A stretch of 64,000 nt of DNA from Mesorhizobium loti (GCF_001510895.1 NZ_LPWA01000106.1:43887-107886); one strand, 5' to 3'; shown: positions 8,801 to 21,602, counted from the stretch's first letter. Numbers and translations: made by a program. Notes: a model not told the origin generated them from the sequence alone.

Positions 8801-10069
8801 ATGAAGCTTTTTCACGCCATTCTTGCGCTGGCAGTCGGAGCGATGTTCGCCGTGGCCCCGGCCCGCGCGGTCGACCTGTCGATCGTGTCGGGGGACACCG
8901 GCAGCGGCATCAAGGTGCTGCGCGAGATACTCGACCAGTACGAGAAGCAGAGCCGCAACAAGGTCAACATCGTGGTCATGCCGCCGTCGACGACCGACCA
9001 GTTCGGCCAATACAAACTGTGGCTCGCCGCCGGAAACACCGACATCGACGTCTACCAGACCGACGTGATCTGGGCGCCGCAGCTCGCCAGCCAACTCGTC
9101 GACCTGACCGCGGCGACCAAGGATGTCGTGGCCAAGCATTTCCCGTCGATCATCCAGTCGCAGACGGTCGACGGCAAGCTGGTGGCGCTGCCGATCTTCA
9201 CCGATGCGCCGGCGCTCTATTACCGCAAGGACCTCCTCGACAAATACGGCGCCAAGGTGCCGACCACCTGGAAGGAGCTGGCCGACACCGCGAAGCTCGT
9301 CATGGACAAGGAGCGGGCCGCCGGCAACAAGGACATGTGGGGCTTCGTCTTCCAGGGCAACGCCTATGAGGGCCTGACCTGCGACGCGCTCGAATGGGTG
9401 ATGTCGAGCGGCGGCGGCCAGATCATCGAGCCGGACGGCACCGTCTCCATCAACAACCCGAAAGCCGCGGCCGCGCTCGACATGGTCAAGGGCTGGATCG
9501 GCACCATCTCGCCGCCGGGCGTGCTCGCCTACCAGGAAGAGGAATCGCGCGGCGTCTGGCAGACCGGCAATGCGGTCTTCATGCGCAACTGGCCCTATGC
9601 CTATGCGCTGGGCAACGGCGCCGACGCGCCGATCAAAGGCAAGTTCGACGTGGCGCCGCTGCCTGCGGGCACGGGCGAGGGCGCGCGGCCGGTCGCGACA
9701 TTGGGCGGCTGGAATCTGGCGGTCTCCAAATATTCCAAGAACCCGGACGCGGCGATCGACATGGTCAAGTTCATCGCTTCGCCTGAAATGCAGAAATACC
9801 GGACGCTGAGAACCTCCAACCTGCCGACCATCCAGGCGCTCTATGACGATGCCGACATCGCCAAGGAGCAGCCGATCATCCCGCGCTGGAAAGAAGTCTT
9901 CCTCAACGCGGCGCCGCGACCTTCGGCGGCGGTGAAGATCAAGTACAACGAGGCGTCGAGCCAGTTCTGGACCGCCGTGCACAAGACCTTGTCCGGCGAA
10001 GGCGCTGCCGCCGACAACCTCGCCGATCTCGAAGTGACGCTGACCAAGCTGAAGGGCAGCGGCTGGTGA
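8801..10069 (+). CDS. Sugar ABC transporter, extracellular solute-binding protein (CUT1, trehalose/maltose type)
   Basis: A 422-residue periplasmic binding protein with signal peptide [20 protein letters not shown] cleaved near ARA. The mature chain has the family-1 binding protein pattern, including [50 protein letters not shown] and the repeated [18 protein letters not shown]. Overall it resembles ThuE-type trehalose/maltose/sucrose binding proteins of rhizobia. AAAGGGAGG upstream supports ATG 8801. Its stop overlaps the next permease start, so the three genes form an operon. The substrate is inferred only by resemblance. Confidence 0.85.
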   Translation: MKLFHAILALAVGAMFAVAPARAVDLSIVSGDTGSGIKVLREILDQYEKQSRNKVNIVVMPPSTTDQFGQYKLWLAAGNTDIDVYQTDVIWAPQLASQLVDLTAATKDVVAKHFPSIIQSQTVDGKLVALPIFTDAPALYYRKDLLDKYGAKVPTTWKELADTAKLVMDKERAAGNKDMWGFVFQGNAYEGLTCDALEWVMSSGGGQIIEPDGTVSINNPKAAAALDMVKGWIGTISPPGVLAYQEEESRGVWQTGNAVFMRNWPYAYALGNGADAPIKGKFDVAPLPAGTGEGARPVATLGGWNLAVSKYSKNPDAAIDMVKFIASPEMQKYRTLRTSNLPTIQALYDDADIAKEQPIIPRWKEVFLNAAPRPSAAVKIKYNEASSQFWTAVHKTLSGEGAAADNLADLEVTLTKLKGSGW

Positions 10070-11078
10070 CCGCGACGCCGGCAGAAGCTGGCTCGGGCAT
10101 CCGCGGCGGCAAGGCAGAACGAGCGCCTGAAGCAGCCACGACGGTTCAGCCGCGCTCGCGGCTGATGGCGCAGCGCGTGCGCTCGGCCTGGCTGTTCCTC
10201 ACGCCGATGCTTCTGGTGCTCGCCGCCGTCGCCGGCTGGCCGCTTATCCGCACCGTCTATTTCAGCTTCACCGACGCCTCGCTGTCGGACCTCGCGCCCG
10301 CCAATGGATTGGCTTCGCCAATTATTTCTCGGTGCTCAGCATGCCGAGCGGCCGCACGCTCTATGACGGGCTGCTGGTCGATCCGGTGTGGTGGCGCGCG
10401 GTCTGGAACACGGTGCGCTTCACGGCGGTGTCCGTGGTCTGCGAGACGGTCTTCGGCATGATCGTCGCGCTCGTGCTCAATGCCGAGTTCCGGGGCCGCG
10501 GCATCATCAGGGCGGCGATCCTCATCCCCTGGGCGATCCCGACGATCGTCTCGGCCAAGATGTGGCAGTGGATGCTCAACGACCAGTTCGGCATCATCAA
10601 CGTCGTGCTGCTCAACCTTGGCCTGATCCATGCCAAGATCGCCTGGACCGCCAGCGCCGACACGGCGATGGTCGCGGTGCTCATCGTCGACATCTGGAAG
10701 ACGACGCCGTTCATGGCGCTGTTGATCCTCGCGGCGCTGCAGATGCTGCCGCGCGAGATCATCGAGGTGGCAAAACTCGACGGCGCCAATCCGTGGCAGA
10801 TCTTCTGGCGGGTGACCTTGCCGCTGATCCGCCCGGCGGTGATGGTGGCGGTGATCTTCCGCGCGCTCGATGCGCTGCGCATCTTCGACCTGATCTATGT
10901 GCTGACACCCAACAACGTGCAGACCAAGTCGATGTCGGTGTTCGCGCGCGAGAACCTGTTCGAGTTCGACAAGTTCGCCTATGGCTCGGCGGCCTCGACG
11001 CTGCTGTTCCTGATCCTCGCGCTGCTCACCATTTCCTATATCCGCATCGCCCGGATAAGCCTGGATGGAGGCCGCTGA
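10066..11078 (+). CDS. Sugar ABC transporter permease, MalF/ThuF type, with one frame break
   Basis: An inner-membrane permease of about 337 residues. The first part ([22 protein letters not shown], the first membrane helix, then [13 protein letters not shown]) is in one frame to about 10305, and the rest continues one frame over as [17 protein letters not shown], so one base is missing near 10307. The EAA loop, [25 protein letters not shown], is intact and couples to the ATPase. The start is GTG overlapping the binding protein stop; ATG at about 10165 is an alternative. It overlaps the next permease by one base. It is probably functional in the organism. Confidence 0.85.
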
Positions 11079-11902
11079 TGGCGATCCTGAAGCGCGCGGC
11101 CTTCTATCTGCTGGTGGCGATAATCGTCTTCATCGCCGTCTTTCCGTTTTACTACGCCATCGCCACCAGCCTGAAATCGGGAACGGAGCTTTTCGAGGCG
11201 AGCCTCTGGCCGCAGACGATCAGCCTCGCCAACTACCGGACCGTGCTCACCGAAGGCACCTTCCTGCGCAACCTCGTCAACTCGCTGATCGTCTCGGGCG
11301 CCGTCGTCCTGATCTCGCTGCTGCTCGGCGTCACCGCCGCCTATTCGCTGGCGCGCATCCGCTTCCGCGGCCGCTCGGCGCTGATGCTCGCCATCCTGTC
11401 GGTGTCGATGTTCCCGCAGGTGGCGGTGCTGGCCGGCCTGTTCGAGATGATCCGCTGGGCCGGTCTCTACAATTCGCTGATCGCGCTGATCTTCTCCTAT
11501 ATGATCTTCACTCTGCCGTTCACCGTCTGGGTGCTCACCACTTTCGTCCGCGACCTGCCGGTCGAGATCGAGGAAGCGGCGATCCTCGACGGCGCGACGC
11601 CCTGGATCATCATTACCCGCGTCTTCCTGCCGCTGATGTGGCCGGCGCTGGCAACGACGGGGATGCTTGCCTTTATTGGCGCGTGGAACGAGTTCCTGTT
11701 TGCGCTGACCTTCACCTCCAACAACGCGCAGCGCACCGTGCCGGTGGCGATCGCGCTCTTATCCGGCACCTCGCAGTTCGAGATCCCCTGGGGCAACATC
11801 ATGGCTGCGTCGGTGGTCGTCACCGTGCCGCTGGTGGTGTTGGTCCTGATCTTCCAGCGCAAGATCGTCTCCGGCCTGACCGCCGGGGGCGTCAAAGGCT
11901 AG
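11078..11902 (+). CDS. Sugar ABC transporter permease, MalG/ThuG type
   Basis: A 274-residue permease with six predicted membrane helices, starting [20 protein letters not shown]. The EAA motif is EIEEAAILDGATPWIIITRVFLPL, and the C-terminus FQRKIVSGLTAGGVKG is the usual MalG-family ending. ATG overlaps the stop of the preceding permease (TGATG). No ATPase subunit follows: the next gene is a DUF899 protein. The transporter must borrow a shared MsmK/ThuK-like ATPase encoded elsewhere, or the operon was split by rearrangement. Confidence 0.9.
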   Translation: MAILKRAAFYLLVAIIVFIAVFPFYYAIATSLKSGTELFEASLWPQTISLANYRTVLTEGTFLRNLVNSLIVSGAVVLISLLLGVTAAYSLARIRFRGRSALMLAILSVSMFPQVAVLAGLFEMIRWAGLYNSLIALIFSYMIFTLPFTVWVLTTFVRDLPVEIEEAAILDGATPWIIITRVFLPLMWPALATTGMLAFIGAWNEFLFALTFTSNNAQRTVPVAIALLSGTSQFEIPWGNIMAASVVVTVPLVVLVLIFQRKIVSGLTAGGVKG

Positions 11903-12024
11903 GCTCGACAGAAAGAAAGCAGCGGCGGGACGCAGAAAAATGTCGGAAGCAGCCGGGACGGCACGTCCTTCGGTCGTAGTGCAACCCGCGCCGGGACGCC
12001 GGCGCGACGGCCAAGGAGACGATC

Positions 12025-12780
12025 ATGATCACTTTTCCCAACGAATCCGCCAAATATCGCGCCGCCCGCGAAAAACTGTTGCAGAAGGAAATCGAGCTGC
12101 GCCGCGCCATGGAAGCCGTGGCCGCGGCGAGGCGCAGCCTGCCGCCGGGCGGGCTGGTGCCGCGGGACTATGTCTTCGACGGGTCGGACGGCGAGGGCCG
12201 GGCGACGCGGATCAGCCTTTCGGCCTTGTTTCAGCCGGGCAAGGACTCGCTGATCCTCTACCACATGATGTTCCCGCGCCATCCGCAGGAAACGCGCGAT
12301 GTGGCGGCGAGCGGCGAGACCGCGAAGCTCGCCCGGCAGGACCAGCCATGCCCTTCCTGCACGGCGCTGCTCGACCAGTTCGACGGCGCCGTCGGCCACC
12401 TCGAGGCCGCGGGCTTCAACTTCGCCGTGGTGGCCAAGACCGGGCTCGACAATCTGACGGCGCTCGGCCGCGACCGCGGCTGGAAGAACATGCGGCTGGT
12501 CTCGTCGGCCGGCAACAGTTTCAAGCGCGACTACAATTCCGAGACCGCCGACGGCGCGCAGATACCGCTGCTGTCGGTGTTCCGCCGCGACGATGACGGC
12601 ATCCGCCATTTCTGGTCGTCGGAACTTGGCTTCGCGCCGACGGAGCCCGGCCAGGATCCGCGCGCCATCGGCACCTGCGAGATCCTGTGGAACCTGATGG
12701 ACTTCACCCCGGAAGGCCGCCCGAACTGGCACGAGCAGCTGCAATATTCCGGGCACGCCGCCGACGCATCCTGCCACTGA
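12025..12780 (+). CDS. DUF899 thioredoxin-fold family protein
   Basis: A 251-residue cytosolic protein of the DUF899 family. Typical features are an N-terminal helix with EIELRRAMEAVAAARRSLPPGG, the strand YHMMFP, the CPSCTALLDQFDG segment and the C-terminal HFWSSELGF and CEILWNLMDFTPEGR. The CPSC dyad sits where thioredoxin-like proteins keep the redox cysteines, but no enzymatic activity is established for the family. AAGGAG precedes ATG 12025. Expression is probably independent of the sugar transporter, 122 bases upstream. Confidence 0.88.
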   Translation: MITFPNESAKYRAAREKLLQKEIELRRAMEAVAAARRSLPPGGLVPRDYVFDGSDGEGRATRISLSALFQPGKDSLILYHMMFPRHPQETRDVAASGETAKLARQDQPCPSCTALLDQFDGAVGHLEAAGFNFAVVAKTGLDNLTALGRDRGWKNMRLVSSAGNSFKRDYNSETADGAQIPLLSVFRRDDDGIRHFWSSELGFAPTEPGQDPRAIGTCEILWNLMDFTPEGRPNWHEQLQYSGHAADASCH

Positions 12781-12871
12781 CGGGCAGCGGGCGGTTCCGG
12801 CGAAGCCGACGCAACCCCGGCGCCGGTGCCGCGTTGGGTGTGCGAGGGGCTGTTCGTATCGGAGATTTCAG

Positions 12872-13438
12872 ATGAGAACGCTTCTGCCCCTGGCCGCGAT
12901 CGCGCTCCTTGCCGGCGCGCCGGCCGCCCTTGCCCAGTCGGATGACGCCAGCCCGGATGCGGTCGGCCCCATGGTGACCGAGGACAAGGTCGACACCCAG
13001 ACCTTCGTCGCCACCGTGCCCAACACCAACGCGTTCGAGATCCAGTCGAGCAAGCTGGCTCAGCAGAAATCGTCGTCGGACGACGTCAAGGCCTTTGCGG
13101 GCCAGATGATCAAGGATCACGCCAAGGCCGGCGAGGACTTCAAGGCGGCGATGAGCCAGGGCCAGACCACCGCCTCGATCAAGCCCTCCGACCCCGCGCT
13201 GCAGCCCAAGGAGCAGCAGTTGCTCGACGAATTGAAGAGCGCGAGCGGCAAGGATTTTGATCAGAAATACATCAAGATGCAGACCGACGCGCATAAGGAC
13301 GCGGTCGCCCTGTTCAGCACCTATGCGAAATCGGGCGACGATCCGGCAATGAAGGAATTCGCCAAGAAGGTCCTGCCGACGCTGAAGATGCACGAGAAGC
13401 ACGCGAAGGAGCTGGCGGTGGCGCATCAGGGGAGCTAA
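12872..13438 (+). CDS. DUF4142 periplasmic protein
   Basis: A 188-residue exported helical protein. The signal peptide is MRTLLPLAAIALLAGAPAALA. The mature part has the DUF4142 four-helix, ferritin-like pattern: FEIQSSKLAQQKSSSDDVKAFAGQMIKDHAKA, then FDQKYIKMQTDAHKDAVALF and the ending LKMHEKHAKELA, rich in conserved H and E. The family often appears in stress-related operons of rhizobia, but its function is not established. The downstream 500 bases hold only dispersed repeats. Confidence 0.88.
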   Translation: MRTLLPLAAIALLAGAPAALAQSDDASPDAVGPMVTEDKVDTQTFVATVPNTNAFEIQSSKLAQQKSSSDDVKAFAGQMIKDHAKAGEDFKAAMSQGQTTASIKPSDPALQPKEQQLLDELKSASGKDFDQKYIKMQTDAHKDAVALFSTYAKSGDDPAMKEFAKKVLPTLKMHEKHAKELAVAHQGS

Positions 13439-13469
13439 GCAAAGCGAGCCTGAACTATCCAAGATCGCG

Positions 13470-13642
13470 CTCTACGGCGCCCCCCTCTGTCCTGCCGGAC
13501 ATCTCCCCCACAAGGGGGGAGATTGGCGGTTTCGGCGACCCGCTCATCCTTGCAACGTTGGCGATTGGCGAAAGCAGCGATGATGGCTGATCTCCCCCTC
13601 GTGGGGGAGATGTCCGGCAGGGCAGAGGGGGGCGCCGTAGAG
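13470..13642. repeat. Large inverted REP-like element
   Basis: Arms at about 13470-13524 and 13589-13642 are reverse complements over some 53 bases, each with a nested hairpin of C and G runs (TCTCCCCC with GGGGGAGA). The 65-base centre has no coding signal. The outer ends read CTCTACGGCGCC and GGCGCCGTAGAG. Same architecture as 4095-4275 but a different arm sequence. Confidence 0.8.
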
Positions 13643-13717
13643 TGCCATGGTCGGCGGCTATCGCTTGCAACGATCCAGCACCGCCCCTGCCTCGAATTCA
13701 CATTTGCCAAACGCCGG

Positions 13718-13893
13718 CGCCGCCCCTCATTGCCCTGCCGGGCATTTCTCCCCGTATAGTGACGGGGAGAAAGAAGCTCGCGCCGATGCCTTCGCCAATC
13801 ACCAGCGTTGCAGACGGACGCCGACGTTGCGACCAGCCCCTTCTCCCGTTCAACGGGGAGAAGATGCCGGCAGGCAGATGAGGGGCAGCGCCC
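13718..13893. repeat. Large inverted REP-like element, same subfamily as 4095-4275
   Basis: The left arm (13718-13772) and right arm (13839-13893) are inverted copies bounded by CGCCCCTCAT and ATGAGGGGCAGCG, with internal TTCTCCCCGT and ACGGGGAGAA hairpins as in 4095-4275. Together with 13470-13642 it fills the 535-base gap between the DUF4142 gene and the cupin gene. Confidence 0.8.
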
Positions 13894-13973
13894 ACGCTGG
13901 CTTGGAAGCCCGAAAAGTTGCACAGGTCCAATCGGTAGGGTGGAATATGGGTTCGAACCAATGGAGAGGCACC

Positions 13974-14433
13974 ATGCCCAAAATCGACCTATCATCGGTG
14001 CCAGTCCGCAACGGCTCCAGCTACCCGCCGCCCTTCGACCAACCCTGCGCCGAGCGCACACGCCACCGCCTCGGCGACGCGGGCGGCCTGAGGGATTTCG
14101 GCGTCAACCTGATGACCCTCCGCCCGGCGGCTGGTCGAGCCAGCGCCACTGGCACAGCCATGAGGACGAGCTCGTCTATGTGCTGGAGGGCGAACTGACT
14201 CTGGTCGAGGACGGCGGCGAAACGCTGCTCGGAGCCGGCGACTACGCGACCTTCGCCAAGAACAGCGGCAACTGCACATGATCAACCGCTCGTCAGTGGC
14301 GGCGCGCTACCCTGGAAGTCGGCTCGCGCAACCGGACGATGTCATCTCTTGCTCCGACATCGACATGATGAGCCCGAGTTCGGACGGACGGTTCCTGCAC
14401 AAGGATGGGAGGCCGTACCCGGGACAGGGGTGA
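13974..14433 (+). pseudogene. Cupin-domain protein gene, frame broken several times
   Basis: Read across three frames, the segment gives one cupin protein of about 152 residues. It starts MPKIDLSSVPVRNGSSYPPP, then after about 14125 continues GGWSSQRHWHSHEDELVYVLEGELTL and DGGETLLGAGDYATFAK, and ends in a third frame with CSDIDMMSPSSDGRFLHKDGRPYPGQG. HWHSHEDE is the metal-binding cupin motif. Breaks are seen near 14125, 14265 and 14313-14330. GGAGAGG supports ATG 13974. The number of breaks in 460 bases makes genuine decay possible here, although other genes in the window show similar single-base breaks. Confidence 0.7.
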
Positions 14434-14492
14434 GGGCGTCGCTGTACGCTCTTTGCCTGTAGCTGGCCTGTTGACGCATGTCTATTGATTGA

Positions 14493-14624
14493 TTGCAGAA
14501 AGCATTTCGACTTAATCCCGAGGCTGAGCGTCAGGAGATCTTTTCTGATAAAAATCTGTCCGAAATTGTTGGACTCGTCTGTCGCCAGATCGGCAGCCGT
14601 ATCATCGAAAATTCAGACGTTTAG
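14493..14624 (+). CDS. Short orphan reading frame at the island edge
   Basis: A 43-codon frame opens at TTG 14493 directly after a stop and ends at TAG 14622-14624. It reads MQKAFRLNPEAERQEIFSDK and continues with LSEIVGLVCRQIGSRIIE. It resembles nothing I can name. It could be a small protein co-transferred with the methyltransferase or the tail of a truncated gene. The stretch is AT-richer than the surroundings, like the methyltransferase gene that begins 55 bases later. Treat it as tentative. Confidence 0.3.
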   Translation: MQKAFRLNPEAERQEIFSDKNLSEIVGLVCRQIGSRIIENSDV

Positions 14625-14678
14625 AAAGTATTATATTTGAATCGGCAAAGTCGCCCCAGGGCATTGGGGCGATTGAAG

Positions 14679-16488
14679 ATGACGGGACAACTTTTCTTTG
14701 GAGACAACCTCCATATTTTGCAGACTTACATAAATTCTGAAAGCGTCGATCTGGTTTATCTCGACCCTCCGTTCAACTCAAACGCTAGCTATAATATCTT
14801 ATTTAAAGGCCCATCGGGCGGTAGGTCTCAGGCGCAAATCGAGGCCTTTGATGACACTTGGCACTGGGGAATTGCTGCGGAACAAGCCTACGATGACGTT
14901 ATGAGATCCGGCTCTCGTGTGGCGATCGTTTTACGATCACTGAGAGCCGCTCTGGGTGAAAACGACATGATGGCATATCTGGCCATGATGTGCGTGCGAC
15001 TGATTGAGCTGCACAGGGTATTAAAGCCCAGCGGAAGCCTTTACCTGCATTGTGATCCAACTGCCAGCCACTATCTAAAAGTCTTGCTGGATGGCATATT
15101 TTCTCCGTATTCGTACAGAACGGAGATCAGCTGGAAGAGATCATCTGCCCACAACGACGCGAAGCAAGGTCGAAAGCAGTACGGGAATATAAGAGACGTT
15201 ATACTGTTCTATTCTAAAAGCTCTTCAGATTGGACTTGGAATTGGTTATATACCGGGTATGACTCGAATTATGTATCTGAGTTTTATAAGTATGAAGAGC
15301 CGGCAACAAAGCGCGCTTATAGGTTGAGCGACCTAACAGCCGCCAAGCCCGGCGGTGATACCCGATACGAGTGGCGGATTATGCGCCCGCGCGGAGGGCG
15401 ATGGGAAGCTGACCTTAATGGCAGCTATGAGCGTCCGACACCTGGTTGGGAGTACGCAGGCAAGCTCCCGTACGGAAAACGAATTTGGGCCTACTCATAT
15501 GAGAACATGATAAAGTTCGAACTAGAAGGACGTCTGGAATATTCGTCGTCCGGTATGCCAAACTACAAGCGCTATCTCGATGAAATGCCCGGCGTTCCTC
15601 TCCAAAACAATTGGGATGACATTAAACCGCCTTCCGCTGCTGAGCGATTAGGATACCCAACTCAAAAGCCGTTGGCGCTACTCAATCGCATTGTTGCCGC
15701 ATCTAGCAATCCAGGGGACGTTGTCCTCGACCCATTTTGCGGGCTGTGGGACTGCGGTGCACGCCTCTGAGGCGAACGGACGTCACTGGATTGGGATAGA
15801 TGTAACTTTCCCGGCAATTCAGGTAATAAACGACCGCCTACGCCACTATTTGCCTGGATCGACATATACGATCGGCGGTATTCCTCAGACGACTGACGAT
15901 GCCTCTGCACTTGCAGACATTGATAAGTTTCAATTCCAATTCTGGGCAGTGTCGCTCGTTGGAGGACATTCGCGCTATGGAAAAGGAGGAGATCAAGGGG
16001 TCGATGGACAGTTCTTCTTTAAAGTCGACAGCAAAACCGACGGCATGGGTGTTATCTCAGTCAAAGCCGGCAAAAACCTCAACCCCGCTATGATCCGAGA
16101 GTTGAGGGGTACGGTGGAACGAGAAAACGCCGAGATGGGGGTATTCATATGCCTTGGAGAGCCCACTTTTCAAATGGAAAGAGAAGCTAGTACCGCAGGG
16201 TTCTTTGAAAGCTCGCAGGGCCGGCACCCGCGCATTCAAATCCGCACTATTGATGCTCTTCTTTCGGGAAAGGGGATCGACTGCCCACTGTTGTATACGA
16301 CGGTAACCATGGCTGAAGCGGGGCGAAGAGCAGAGAAGCAGTCTCAGAAGCGTCAAACAGCTCCGTCTGCGGAGATTTTGAGGCAGCGCAACCTTTTGCT
16401 GCCAATAATTGGGCAAGGAGATCGAGGCCGCGTTCGTATGAACAGCGATCCCCTTGCGCATGTGATACGCAAGTCTGCCATGGGATGA
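14679..16488 (+). CDS. DNA methyltransferase (beta class) with C-terminal Mrr-like nuclease domain, one frame break
   Basis: A protein of about 602 residues once one extra G near 15745 is ignored. The N-terminal part is a beta-class amino-methyltransferase: motif IV DLVYLDPPFNSN comes first, then a central target-recognition region, GYPTQKPLALLNRIV, and motif I DPFCGCGTAVHA last. It would make N6-methyladenine or N4-methylcytosine. The C-terminal part carries GKGGDQGVDGQFFF followed by GVISVKAGKN, a D...SVK pattern of Mrr-like PD-(D/E)xK nucleases. The gene is visibly AT-richer than its neighbours and sits between a broken cupin gene and carB, which suggests horizontal transfer. ATG 14679 begins MTGQLFFGDN. 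Confidence 0.85.
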
Positions 16489-16529
16489 TGAGGTTCGAAA
16501 CTATCCGGTTGCGAAGAACCGAGAGCGTG

Positions 16530-16585
16530 GGCGGACAGCGCCCGCTCGGCCTGCCGACCATTCCCCCGCAAGGGGGGCCGATTAG
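16530..16585. repeat. Single-arm REP-like repeat fragment
   Basis: The stretch holds AGCGCCCGCTCGGCCTGCCG followed by a CCCCCGCAAGGGGGG hairpin, the same type of arm as in 13470-13642 but without a mate. It lies in the 104 bases between the island gene and the end of carB and may double as a terminator for both converging genes. Confidence 0.55.
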
Positions 16586-16592
16586 CTAACCG

Positions 16593-20096
<3,504 letters not shown>

Positions 20097-20235
20097 GGTC
20101 TACGGGTTCCGTTCGGCGAGCGGCTTGCACGAAAAACCGGGCGGGGGGAGGACCGGCCGGTTGTGCTTGCGATTCTGGTATCAGGCTAGGAGGGCCTTAT
20201 AGGGAAGAGTTTTGGCGGATGTAACCCCGAAATGA

Positions 20236-20329
20236 GGGGAATAGGCAGTGGGGATTAGGCAGTGGGCAGTAGGCAACGGCGCTGTCTTCCCTATTGCCTA
20301 CTGCCTAATCCCTACTGCCTACTCCCCGA
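20236..20329. repeat. Inverted array of TAGGCAGTRGG units
   Basis: The left arm (20236-20276) and right arm (20295-20329) are inverted copies made of repeated AGGCAGTRG units. The left arm contains one more unit (GGGCAGT) than the right. The element could fold into a long hairpin with an internal bulge. Its right arm runs into the stop codon of the SH3 gene. It lies 140 bases upstream of carB. Confidence 0.75.
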
Positions 20330-21125
20330 GCGCCAGCGCGTCCGTGATCTCGAACCGTTCGGACACGCCGACCCGGATCATGTTGAGCGTACCTTCGCGC
20401 GTGAAGCGGAACTCCTCGGAAGAGTCCGAGCCGACGGGCATGCCGCCATGAAAGTTGATGATGCGCGTGCCGCCGTCCGGCCAGGTCACGGTCACGGCGC
20501 TGTCGCCGTCCTCACGCGCGACGCTCACCTCGCAACGGGTCATCGGCTGGCCGATGTGGCGCGCGCAGGGAATGCCGCCGGCGGCATCGGGGGCAGGGGT
20601 GTCGGTTTCAGAGGTTGCCGAGGCCGCGAAGGCGAGGCCGTATGCATCATGCATGGCGGTCACGCTGATATCGGCGGCGGAGGGCGGCGTGGCCGGCTCG
20701 CCGCTGCCCAGGCGCGCCGCGATGTCAGGCGACGGCGCTGCCTGCGGGGCGTTGCCAGGCGCGACGGCCGCGGGTGCTGCGGTATCTTCAGGCGCCGGCG
20801 CCGGGTTGTCGGGGCTGAGATAGCGGGCGGGCGCCCATCCGGTGATGTGCGCGTCCTGGGTATCCTCGACCTTGCACCACGGATAGCCGTTGACGACGTT
20901 ACAGCCGAGATTCTTCACGGCCGCGCCGTTGGGCAGGCGCGCCGCGATCTTCCCGCTCGCGGAAGCGGTGGCGCGGATGTTGAGGAGATCGTCCGGCGCG
21001 AGGCCGCCGATGATCGAAATGATCGGCTCCGGCGCGTCCTGCGCCAGCGCCGGTAAGGGGGCCATCAGCAAGGGAGTGGCGATCAGTGCCTGCAGTGTCG
21101 ATCGGAGCGTGACTTTGCGCTTCAT
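20319..21125 (-). CDS. Exported SH3 (SH3b) domain protein
   Basis: A 268-residue exported protein starting MKRKVTLRSTLQALIATPLL with cleavage near ALA-QDA. An SH3b domain follows: GLAPDDLLNIRATASASGKIAARLPNGAAVKNLGC with PWCKVEDTQ and ITGWAPARYLSP. Then comes a Pro/Ala-rich linker and a C-terminal domain with CARHIGQPMTRCEVSVARE and VTVTWPDGGTRIINFHGG, which is shared by many rhizobial exported proteins. The likely site of action is the periplasm or cell wall; the ligand is unknown. The final codons overlap an inverted repeat. ATG 21123-21125 is chosen because the signal peptide begins there. Confidence 0.82.
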   Translation of the reverse strand: MKRKVTLRSTLQALIATPLLMAPLPALAQDAPEPIISIIGGLAPDDLLNIRATASASGKIAARLPNGAAVKNLGCNVVNGYPWCKVEDTQDAHITGWAPARYLSPDNPAPAPEDTAAPAAVAPGNAPQAAPSPDIAARLGSGEPATPPSAADISVTAMHDAYGLAFAASATSETDTPAPDAAGGIPCARHIGQPMTRCEVSVAREDGDSAVTVTWPDGGTRIINFHGGMPVGSDSSEEFRFTREGTLNMIRVGVSERFEITDALALGE

Positions 21126-21245
21126 CCTTCGGCCATAGGCAATGCACTGCAATTTTCCAAAGCGCGACCAGACTCAAGGGGCGCCACCATAAGCCGGCGC
21201 GTTTATAAGAGGCGAGGCGGCGCGATGCCACCCTTGAATTTGCTC

Positions 21246-21602
21246 CTAGACCGGGATCTCGACCTCGGAGGTGCCGACCGCCGGAAGCGCGGGATCGCCG
21301 CTGGCTGCCGCGATCACGCTGTCGAGCAGGCCGGGGAAGCGCTTGTCGAGATCGTCGCGGCGCAGCGTGATCAGCCGGCTGGTGCCGGCCGCTTCGCTGC
21401 GGGTGACGCCGGCCTCGCGCAGCTTGGCGAGGTGGTAGGAGAGGTTGGTCTTGGAGGCGAGGTCGAGGAACTTGCTGCAGTTCAGCGGCACGCCTTCTTT
21501 GCTGGCGAGATAGCGCACAATGGCAAGCCTGGTCGGATCGCCGAGTACGGCGAGCACGATCGGCAGGCTGATCTGATCGGCGGTCGGATGGGGCAAGGTC
21601 AT
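21246..21602 (-). CDS. ArsR-family winged-helix repressor
   Basis: A 118-residue regulator with the ArsR fold: LAVLGDPTRLAIVRYLA, then the recognition helix region SKFLDLASKTNLSYHLAKLREAGV and the wing SEAAGTSRLITLRRDDLDKRFPGLL. No metal-binding CxC motif of ArsR/SmtB metal sensors is present, so the inducer is probably organic. It is divergent from the MFS exporter at 21806, with a palindrome between them, the usual repressor-target arrangement. Confidence 0.88.
   Translation of the reverse strand: MTLPHPTADQISLPIVLAVLGDPTRLAIVRYLASKEGVPLNCSKFLDLASKTNLSYHLAKLREAGVTRSEAAGTSRLITLRRDDLDKRFPGLLDSVIAAASGDPALPAVGTSEVEIPV

Noticed and set aside
14479..16490. Prophage or transposon carrying the methyltransferase
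   Set aside because: No integrase, transposase, tRNA or clear direct repeat flanks it; only REP-type elements are present.
20236..20329. CRISPR array
   Set aside because: The units are nearly contiguous and inverted, without spacers of constant size, and no cas gene is near.
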